From positions 1-64,000 of the forward strand of contig JAKMXF010000022.1 in assembly GCA_024704765.1 (NCBI GenBank): a DNA stretch of 64,000 bases. Direction: 5' to 3'. This DNA comes from Oopsacas minuta (taxonomy: Eukaryota; Porifera; Hexactinellida; Lyssacinosida; Leucopsacidae). The notes below the pieces were generated by a model. It was not told the DNA's origin. It was given only the letters and a program-made list of their open reading frames with translations, and did no database searches. Of this stretch, positions 1 to 9,267 are shown piece by piece. The first letter of the stretch is position 1. Each line of letters opens with the position of its first letter. A program made the translations under genes and the position numbers.

Positions 1-2873
1 TATCTCTTCTCTCTCAGTTTTTACATTTGCCAGTTCAGTTTTTAAATTTAAGATTAAGGCATCTATCTGTCTCTTTTGCTCCAATTCCTCTCGTGACTTT
101 TCAGTTATTTCTAATGAACCATGGATAAATATGCTATAATTACTCGGTTTGAAGGATCATACCTGTTGTTACTGATGGCTTTATTCTAGGAGGAGGGAGA
201 GGGTGATCCTGTGGAGGAGAATTTAAGACAACTGATACTCTCTCTTCATGTCTCGGTAGTGTACTCTTGAATACAGGAGGAGACTGGCCTGATATAGTAG
301 CTCTCCTCTCCTCTCTAACTATTTTGAAGGGTTTAACTGTCTGAGGATTAGCTTCTAATTGGTACTTTGGAATTTCTTCTCTGTATTCTGAAAATTGAAA
401 TTAAATTAATATTAATCACATATTAGCAGACTATTACAATTCGTATTATTGAATTTAGTATAATTTCTCCTGAATTAATCACCGCTAATATTCACTAATC
501 AACCAAATAATGCTCTAATTAAATACCAGATACATAATGTAGATACAATAATACTTACTTGGTGGTATATCAGGTCTCTCTATAGACTGTATAGGTGAAT
601 ATTCAATAGTAGGAGACAAGACATTAACTTCTACTCTAGATCTATCTTCTTGTCTAGTTACAGGTATTACAGGATTATCTGTACCGGATAAAGTTGCTCT
701 CCTTTCAGGCAAATACGGAGGGTGCTCTCCGCGACGTAAATTAGCCAGATGTTTACTGGCGAGGTCTAAATAAGCATAGAGTAAATCAACACAATATATT
801 ATGCAAACAAGTTTATATAAACTTGTTTAGTAGACAATAATACTGTCTATAGAATTAACCATAAGATTATACCAAGTAATATAATTATAATTTTGTGGTA
901 GAAATTATACGAACTCAATCAAAGTTTGAGATAATGAAAAAACTCAAAATAGTAATTTTACGTAAGATATTAAGATACTAAAAATATTATATAACCTCCA
1001 TTAAATTAATTAATTAAATAATTAAAATGCTATAAAAAGTTCTGCTAACATCAAACGTATGATTCAATAAAATTGGACAAAAATATCAAAACTGTTTTCG
1101 TGAACAAAATAAATGAATAAATAATAAAATATGACAGTACCTATTTCAGAGTAGATTGGTTTCTTGAGAGGTTCTTTCTTTTTGTACTGGGGTGCTATGT
1201 CTGATAACTCTAGCTTAATCTCCTGTACAGATATGCTAAACTGACTCACAGTAAAAGGCTGTACTTCATATACTACAGCATCAGAATCCGGTATAACTAG
1301 ACTACCTCTATGCTCACCAGCTGACAGTTTAGCAGAAGCTATGAATAACTCTTTTCTGTACTCCCATCTGAGGGTAATAGGATGTTCTGTATCCTTCATA
1401 TCTAAATATTCTAGATTTCTCTCCAGGGTAGGTTGCTGCTTCTGCCATAGGAGTTTAACTTCAAACTTATCTCCCTTGGTGTTATCACGAGGCTGAGAGC
1501 GTGTATAAGGCACTTCATGATGTTGTTGTATCAACTCTACTTCAGGTTGATGAGCTATATAAGTCATATATATTAGACGTAATTGTACTTATCATACAAG
1601 TACTAGTTTAATCATAAGCATAACTCACATTCTCGGAAGTTCGTACGTGGAACCAGTTTAGGCTGAATCAATGGGTTTGTAGGAGAATTAGTATCCACAG
1701 TATAAGAGGGAGGAGATCTTATTTCAATATCTCTGAACCTGGAATCACTAGCATGTCTCGTAATAGGGGTATGATTTTGTTTAAATGGGAGCTGTCCTGG
1801 CTCACTAGGAGGGGGGGGGGGGGGGCACGAGGAGCGTACTGCATCTGAGAGGATTGAGAGTACCCGAAAGGAGTTGTGGTATTGGGTAGGGGGTAGGGGG
1901 GGCTGATACTGTATATTGGGGTACTTTTGGATGGAATAAGCCCGATTGTATGTTACTGGTTTGAAAGAGTTTGTTTCTAGGCCCCTCCTGTACATAGGGT
2001 GCTATTTGATGGTTGCTAGATGAAACTAGATCTCTTCCAGCAGGAGTAGGCTTTTGTTTGGGAGGAAAGTGTATCTGTCTAAACATTTCTCCTTCTAGGG
2101 CCTGTGAATAATCTATAACAATAAACAAGGAGGAAAGGAATGTATAATCTCAATATTTGATGATATTAATAAGAAAAATTTGTTTTATTAGTGAAGATAT
2201 ATAGATTTGATGGACATATTGATGGATTCAGAGTATTCGAGATCATTAACCATTATGTTTAATTAATTATTTAATTAATATTACAAAATTACAAAATTCT
2301 TTGTAACAAGTTATTTAGTAATTTTTATGGCAAACAAATGAAAAAATACTAAACCCAACAAACCAAAAATTGCTAATTAGAATATTAATAAAAATTAATT
2401 ATATTCATTCCATAACAACGATTCATACCTTCAGGAATGTATGGTGGTATTGCAACATCCATTCTTGTTGACCCAACAGGAGCACTAAAGTCGTTTTTTG
2501 GAGGATGTGAAATGTTCCGAGTGAGTTGATGGGGAGGAGATGTGTTGTCTAAATTTGCTCTATTAACTGATTGCCTAAATAATAGATAATTTGATTAAAA
2601 CATGCTGCCCTCACCGTTTATAGTAGTAGGTGTTAATATACGTAGTCAATTGTCTAAATGGCATCCAATAAAATCGACAAGAATATATATGTACCTGTGT
2701 AGAGCGCGAACAGGATCCAAAGAACTGTCCAGTGAATTGGGCCCATCGGCCACCATACATGTCCCCATATGATTATCTTTTGCTAATTCTGAATCAAATT
2801 TATCCCCACACATGTAGCACTCATAGAGATCATATCTCGGTAGTGATGAGGTATCACCTTGTTGTGAAATCAT
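1..2873 (-). CDS. multi-exon protein with C2H2-like finger, proline-rich region and beta-rich domain (partial, continues off window)
   Basis: I do not recognise this gene. Read on the minus strand it starts at ATG 2873 (MISQQGDT) and can be spliced through at least seven exons: about 2695-2873, 2432-2570, 1980s-2108 into 1632, 1143-1526, 562-771, 164-388 and 1-118. Nearly every junction is phase 1. The first exon has a finger of the form CYMCGDKF...H...C. A proline-rich stretch follows. The exon at 1143-1526 encodes a beta-rich domain (FEVKLLWQKQ ... LSAGEHRGSLVI ... YEVQPFTV) also found at the C-terminus of the downstream neighbour (3367-5282). Two later exons carry a repeated motif, ERRAT(L/I)SG...PV...R.E.RV.V. 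The last visible exon is coiled coil. A run of 15 G (1811-1825) breaks the frame between the two halves of one exon. The 3' end lies outside the window. Confidence 0.6.
1811..1825. repeat. poly-G run (poly-C on coding strand) that breaks a reading frame
   Basis: Fifteen G in a row. On the minus strand, the frame entering from the 5' side ends in five prolines, a serine and a stop right after the run. The frame leaving it (PPSEPGQLPFKQ...) continues open to a good GTGAGT donor. A run of 14 or 17 would join the two. Confidence 0.85.
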
Positions 2874-3366
2874 TCTTGAAGAGTAATAAACACAAATAAA
2901 TAATAAAGTAACATACAATAGTATGTTTACTTGGGACACAGGTATTTATAGATGTCAGTGTTTAGAAATTCTCAGGCATAGCAACAAATTTAGCCAATAG
3001 GTATGTTCAGAAAATACAATGTTATTAATTATAAACACATACGTAACTATCCTATCTATAATCGTCATAGATACAGCATGAGCTTTTTGGAATGGCACAT
3101 AGATAGTATATGTAGGTATCAATCGAACCTTGGATAAGATTAACTCAAGTTATATTGAGCAAGATACCAACAAATTTCACAATAATCGAGGAATATTATA
3201 GCCCTCATCTCCCACAATAAGATTCTGTTTCACACAAATCTCACGCTCACACGATAAGTCGATAGCTGATTTGTCCACACTTTTAAAACGCGATTAACCG
3301 AATAGTTTCGTAACAAAACATTCCTGTATCAACAAGTGTAAGAATAACATATGTCAAATAAAGTGT
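2874..3366. other. intergenic spacer
   Basis: About 490 bp between two tandem minus-strand genes. No coding potential or clear repeat was seen. It presumably holds the promoter of the gene to its left. Confidence 0.5.
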
Positions 3367-4263
3367 TTATTTAAACTTGATAATCTTGAGGATTAAAACT
3401 GCTGATTCTGCACCAGTATGAATCAAAGGGAGGGTGAATTTTTCTACAGTATACATTATTTCTGAGTCACTGAGAGACAGCTGGCCAAAATGGTCTCCTT
3501 CCTCAAGGTTAACTATACAGGTGTAGCACTCTGACCTTCTATCCCATTGCAGGGTACAGCAACCGTTATAATTGTCGAAGTAGAATACGTTATCACCAAT
3601 TGTTTCCACCTGTTTATACCAAATCAGTCGTACACTGTAACTACGAATACGACTGGAACTGGTCTTGAAATCTCCTTCTGGGAGGTGTTTAGGCTGTGGT
3701 AATTTAAGGTTATTATTATTCTGTATTCTAGCTAAGTTCTGTGAAGGTGATATCGGTTCTGTAATGACATTCCGTGGAAAAGGAAGTTCAGGTGAATTAG
3801 CTCGGTGTAAGGTAGGGTAGCTGAAGTGAGGGTCAGGAAGATTCAGTGCATGTGAAGCCTGGGTGTGAGGAGGCTGGGCTACAGTCTCGTATGGAGATTT
3901 CATTCCAACCAACAATTGTGGAGATGGCATTACAGCTTGATGCTGAGGAGGAATATAGTGCAGAGGTGAAGGCAGATTAGGTTGGAGTTGAGGCTGAGGA
4001 GGATAAGGAATACCTTGATTCATGAGATTGTTTGGGAGCTGAGATCCTTGTGAAGGAGATTGAGTAGTAGTAGTAGTAGTATCATAATGCTGTACGCCTT
4101 GCTGATGTAGCTGGGTGCTAGCTGTAGATTCAGGATAAGGTTGGATAGATTGAAGAGGACTTGTTTTCTCACGAACAGGCCAGAATTTAGACATTCTAGA
4201 ATAGATATAAAAATATGGAAAAGATTCTATATATGTAGTATCTGTTATCAACCTACGCAGCAT

Positions 4264-4301
<38 letters not shown>

Positions 4302-5282
4302 CTCTCTAATATACACTCTCTATGCACAGAATTCCTACGGAAAGGTGACGTAATAATTTCAATACTGTGTCGCTCTCTTTGATGATTTTCTAACTCATGA
4401 AGTGTAGAGAAGTACTTATCATATTGAGTGCATAAGAATAGACTGTTATGGTCCAGAGAGTTGTTTCTATCCGTGCTAGTATGTCCAGTTGCCCTGGGTA
4501 TAACAGCTCCCTCAGATGGTAGGTATACAGTAGGATGGACAGATTGGACTGAGAAAGGCTCCTTCAAGGTGTGAGGAGGCGTCCCATGAACTTGATTATC
4601 AGTCATCTGGAATGTGAGCATTTGTTCTGGATCATTGCATTTATGGCTATACAGCTGGTCGAGAGAGGGAAAATAATTCTTGCAATACATACATCTACAA
4701 TGAAGTGTATTAGCAGCTTGAATATTTGGAGATTTCGAAACAGTAGTGTGTGTGGCCTGAGGATCCGACTTATAGGATAGAGTACAAATATTCCGAATAG
4801 AGTGTTCTATGTCATGAGACCCCCACACTATACGTATGTTCAATTCTGTATCTATTTTCTTGCGGAATTCTTCTATCGATGCAGTTACTGTTGTTAATAT
4901 TTTGAAGTTAACATTTCCTAAGGTGTTTGTACCTAATCACACAAGAATTATAAATTGAGTTACTGTACATGGAAAATATTTATTTATTTATTTATTTATT
5001 ACCCAACTTTTGCTGATTTAGATTGTACGTCTCGTTGAGAAGATTGATATTTCTAGCACACATATCTAACTCATTCAATCTTGTATTCAATATTTCATTC
5101 AACTCTTGGTTAACTTTCTCCTCCTTCTCAGAAAGAGATTGTCTGATCTGATCAAATTTCCGTTTCAAGTCAGCATGCTGACCTTCAATAACTCTCCTGA
5201 TTTTCTCCTTGGCTAGAAGAACCTCTTGGTTATTCGAGCTCTCAGGGATATTTCCATGAGAATATGCTGGCAGTTGACTCAT
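3367..5282 (-). CDS. coiled-coil module + two finger-like motifs + polyQ + C-terminal beta-rich domain protein
   Basis: Unrecognised three-exon gene. Exon 1 (to a GTAATA donor near 5000) encodes a helical N-terminus. Exon 2 starts near 4935 after TTAG and completes the module with I-R-I-V-W-G...I-R-N-I-C. It then carries a finger HCRCMYCKNYF...H..C, a degenerate second one (FLCTQYDKYF...H....H, second Cys replaced by Tyr) and a run of about 12 Gln. Exon 2 ends at GCTGC|GTAGGT and joins in frame to exon 3 at 4196 (AMSKFWPVRE). Exon 3 is proline-rich and ends in a beta-rich domain (YSVRLIWYKQ...LEEGDHFGQLSLSDSE...YTVEKFT) homologous to that in the gene at 1-2873. The helical module recurs in three other genes here. 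Adapter-like layout is inference; no function is known. Confidence 0.7.
4266..4301. repeat. (TTG)n / CAG-CAA polyglutamine tract
   Basis: Perfect trinucleotide run of about 12 units that encodes polyglutamine on the minus strand, at the end of exon 2 of the gene at 3367-5282. Confidence 0.9.
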
Positions 5283-5888
5283 ATGTAACCGATAATAGTT
5301 TGAGAAATCAGTATATTTGTGTTATCCTCAATCTAAAACAAGAGTTATGCAATTTACAATCAAGTAGATATTAAACAATTTGGAAATTCCTCAAAGATTA
5401 TAATCAGTGAATGAATTGTTGATGAATTAGGAGTATAATGTCAGTTCATTAACATGATTACTTGCATAATTAAACCACTGTTATACAAGTTTGTTGCGTA
5501 ACGCTTAAGTGGTCAATTGTGACCGACACAATGAATATTGGAGTCAGAAAGTGTGAAAATTCTATGTATAAATGAATGATTAAGTCTTTTCTACGCTATC
5601 GACAGCACCAATTGAGTTAATAGTGTCGTAATAACAAATTTTCAATATTTGTCTACTAGCCAAATTATGTGTTTTAAATAGATGATATTTGACTACCTCT
5701 AGTTGTAAGAGTTTTGCATTATAAGTTATAAAGAACATAATTATGGGAATAGATATTATAAAATATTACATAGTAATAGCAATACTCTAGTGATATAGAG
5801 AGAGGAAGAATATAAGTCTCTAGTGATAAATACTAACTAGCAAGTCAACTCTATAACTAAAGGGGAAATACTAATAGTCATCAGCTAG
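5283..5888. other. intergenic spacer
   Basis: About 600 bp of AT-rich sequence between the coiled-coil gene's start and the 3' end of CBS. I see no ORF, RNA gene or clear repeat. Confidence 0.5.
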
Positions 5889-7438
5889 CTATGACTGAGG
5901 TCCTGTTATGTAGTTCAAGAAATCACATCTAGTTATAGTGAAGACACCCTGAGTAGGGGTCTGATTGATAACAGCGAATAGATTCTTCTCTACAATTCTA
6001 CTAACTCTACCTAGAGTTAGGTCATGAGGTATAGTAGGGTACTCAGGAGATAGAGCTTTGGAGACGTTGTCATCCATGGTACACCCGCTCCGTATCAATT
6101 TAGCTGTTAGGCTCTTCATTGTTACTACACCGAATAAAGATCCGTCATCAGTGACTATAGGCAAGTGGTCTAATCCCTTCTTCTCCATCAAATCTCTGGC
6201 CTATAAGTATACAATTAAATATATTAGCATGATATAATACTAAATTATACTACTATAGTGTACCTCTTTGCAAGTTATGCGTCTCTTGCTAGTGATAGGA
6301 GGCTGTAGTTTGACAGCTGATAGAGGTTTGTTCCACCACCAAGGATTCTCTCTCCCAAGTCTGACTCATCCATCAGTCCTTTCTCTATCATCCAGTCATC
6401 ATTCAGATGTTTAGTCATATAATTACGGATTGAGTCTGGGATAAGTACTACACATCTCTGACCCGCCTTAAGATCCCTACAGGCTTCTAAAGCAGCTACA
6501 ACAGTAGTACCAGATGATCCCCCGCATAGCAGTCCCTCCTCCTTTACAAGTCTCCTGGCCATCAGGAAGGTCTCCTTATCTCCAACCTTAATCCACTGGT
6601 CTATACAATCCTTGGCTAGTACTGTGGGTACAAAATCATGACCAATTCCTTCTACTTCAAACGGCTTAACTCCAGCAGCATTGAGGGCGGGAGGTTCCGC
6701 CATTATGCTACCAACTGGGTCCACTGATACTATACGACAGCTTGGAATTCTCTCCTTAATCTTACGACTTATCCCTGCTACCATACCTCCAGTCCCTGCT
6801 CCGATAACAATCATATCTAACTTCCCATCACATTGATGAATAATCTCCTCTGCAGTGACGTCATAATGTACAATAGGATTGTAAGGGTTTACATACTGGT
6901 TTAGGATGTGAGAATTAGGAGTCTCTTTCTGGAGTTTGAAAGCATATCCTATGTGAGTATCCTCACCCTTGAATCCTGAAGCAGGTGTTCTTATTAGTTC
7001 AGCACCAAGAGCTCTCATAGTGTACTCTTTCTCTAGACTCATTCTCTGAGGCATAACTATTATACATTTGTATCCCATGACAGCTGTCACTAAAGCTACT
7101 CCTATTCCTGTATTACCAGAGCTTGGTTCTATTATCGTATCTCCTTTCTTGATCTTACCAGTCTTCTCCATCTCCTGGAGCATACGAATAGCTATCCTGT
7201 CCTTCACAGATCCTCCTGAATTGAAATACTCGCATTTAGCAATCAGTTCGCATTTTATTCCCTCCTTCTTAGCTAGACGGTCCAAACGAATCATTGGTGT
7301 ATCCCCAATAGCATCCAGAGTAGAGGAGTAGATGCCCGGTTTTCTGGGCTCCCATTTCTCATGACAATGAGGTGATTTATCTTTTGGATCTCCGACTTTA
7401 TACGTACACCTGCAAGGAATGTCTGGCGTTTCTATCAT
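5889..7438 (-). CDS. CBS: cystathionine beta-synthase (apparent frame break before CBS domains)
   Basis: PLP enzyme that joins serine and homocysteine to cystathionine (transsulfuration). The N-terminus keeps a heme-site-like Cys and His (PCRCTY...SPHCHEK). The catalytic core follows, with the PLP lysine in SGGSVKDRIA, the loop EPSSGNTGIG, and GTGGM and CGGSSGTT binding loops. A second exon (5889 to about 6191, after TATAG) encodes a CBS-type regulatory region (MEKKGLDHLPIV...GVVTMKSL). Between them the frame of MDESDLG shifts near 6353: the conserved ENPWWWNKPLSAVKL is in another frame and would need one extra base in GGG. Without it the protein ends at RDA (387 residues) and lacks the regulatory domain. 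That could be a sequence error, or a true truncation giving an unregulated core. Confidence 0.9.
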
Positions 7439-8212
7439 CGTTACGAGGTTGGAGTTAAGCTATTCAATTGGAACAGAATATAATATACGATAATTATAAT
7501 CAATATGGCCTAAATATATAACATTTCTATTAAATAAAGATACTATCATATTTCAATGCAATAACCTCGTGTTAGTAATCTGTTGGATGCAGAATCACAC
7601 AAACCATGGATACATAGTATCCATGCTAGGTTCACTAGTATTTAGACAGAATACGTAATGTTCCAACAGGATCCCAACTTCCAACCTGTTACATAACCGG
7701 TCATCCCGTTACGTCATGCTAGAATCACATAAAACATGGATGTTTTCTTATCTACTTCTATGTTAGTTTCACACACTACTAGTTAGACAGAATATGTGTT
7801 CAACTCAGATGCCCCAATCTCCATCATGTTACTAGCGTAACATGATGTCCTGATGCACAATCGTCAGTTAATTATTAAACATAACTCTATTGCATTGACA
7901 TAAAAATATGTTGAGCAGTAAAGAAATCTCAGGCGATTGGTCATTGGAACCAATATACTCACTCTAGTACCATAGTAGATGGAGATTCATTACTATAATA
8001 CCTGCATGACCTCTCGCATAATCGCTGAAACACTTTTTTCGGGACTATATACTACAAATTCATTTGTAATAAGTACGATTATTGTGATTCTAGCACGCGC
8101 GTGATTCTTGGATTCAACAGTTTATAGATTGATCCCTACAAAATATCAGTTAAGAAATCTAGTATAATTAATAATGTGTTACTAATATTATAACAAATTC
8201 AGAGACAATAGA
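7439..8212. other. intergenic region with a diverged direct duplication
   Basis: About 770 bp. Two related segments (roughly 7589-7665 and 7727-7795) share AGAATCACA-AAA-CATGGAT, then ATG(C/T)TAG-TTCAC, then TAGACAGAATA-GT, in the same order. No gene was seen. Confidence 0.5.
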
Positions 8213-9045
8213 TTATTGTGTATTTTCATATAGACAGTCCTCCAATAAGCTGAAATCATCTCCGATATCTCCAACAGATGAGGTCTTACTCTGATCAGAC
8301 ACCTCAGAATCTGTATCCGAGTATATATTCCCCTTGATTTCCTCCCTCAGAGCACAATCTCTGATATATATGTCATCTGTCTCTTCTACTACTGACGTCA
8401 CCTAATATTAGTTTATTAACAGCTGTTCAACTTGTGGTAAAGTAAATAATATACCTTAACGTTACCAACTTTAAACATGCCAAGAAAGTCCCCCATCTTA
8501 ATCTCTGCCTCTCTCTGTCTGCTTTCTCTATCCTTGTCTCTGTCAATCAGCTCCTGCATATCAGAAGTGCTCAACAGCTGAGTGCTCCTTGGTGAGGGAC
8601 TGGAGGCAATCTTATGCTTAAGCTTCTCTAACTTCTCTTTATCTTGCCGGGACAGAAATCATAAATTCTGAGCAGAACTCACTGATAGCTATGAGTAGTC
8701 TACTGACTCACCAATGTTATCTGATAGAACTCTTGGAGAATTAGTAGTAGGAGTAGAAAGAGGTGAACAGAGGCTTGATTTGTTCTCTTCTATTTTAAGC
8801 TCACTGAAGGCTTGTACCGCCTCCTCGTAGTTCCTTCTAACCTGTATAGCTTCCTCTATAGTAGAGATATACTGTCTTATCTTCTCGCCTCTGTCAGGGA
8901 GGTTGTTGATGATTTTAGAATTATTGATAAGTTTGTTTTGCTTCTCAAGAAGAATCTTCAATTCAGAACAAGATAACTCTTCAAGAGAAAGTTTCTTCCA
9001 TTTCTCTGTATCAAAATATTTTGATTTAACTAACATATGTTCCAT
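8213..9045 (-). CDS. POLR2M/Gdown1-like protein
   Basis: Three exons: 8689-9045, about 8452-8640, and 8213-8401. The N-terminal exon has ELKILLEKQNKLINNSKII, then NLPDRGEKI, which resembles the start of GRINL1A/Gdown1 (L-x-x-M-L-x-R-Q-x-x-L-L-x-N, then K-L-P-D-K-G-K-K-I). That protein binds RNA polymerase II and blocks initiation factors. The rest is charged and helical (DKEKLEKLKHKIASSPSP) with an acidic tail (SDTDSEVSDQ...SLLEDCLYENTQ) that I cannot match. The name rests on about 35 N-terminal residues, so another coiled-coil protein is possible. It lies downstream of ZNF830 on the same strand. Confidence 0.5.
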
Positions 9046-9267
9046 CTAACAAATGAAATAAACAAATAAGACATCTCGCTGCTCACTGGATGTATAGCAT
9101 ATGATACATTAAATAATATAAATAAATCTTTAAGAAATACCAATAAAAATCAGCTGTTGGCATCTGTGAGTAACTGGAATATGACGTCATAATCAGAAGT
9201 ACTGGCCTAAAACTCTACCAGTTTGAACAAAATAATTTACAGGAAAAATTGCTGGAATTTGATTAAA

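Noticed and set aside
4141-4353. Plus-strand ORF with polyvaline
   Set aside because: Antisense shadow of the polyglutamine tract and its flanks.
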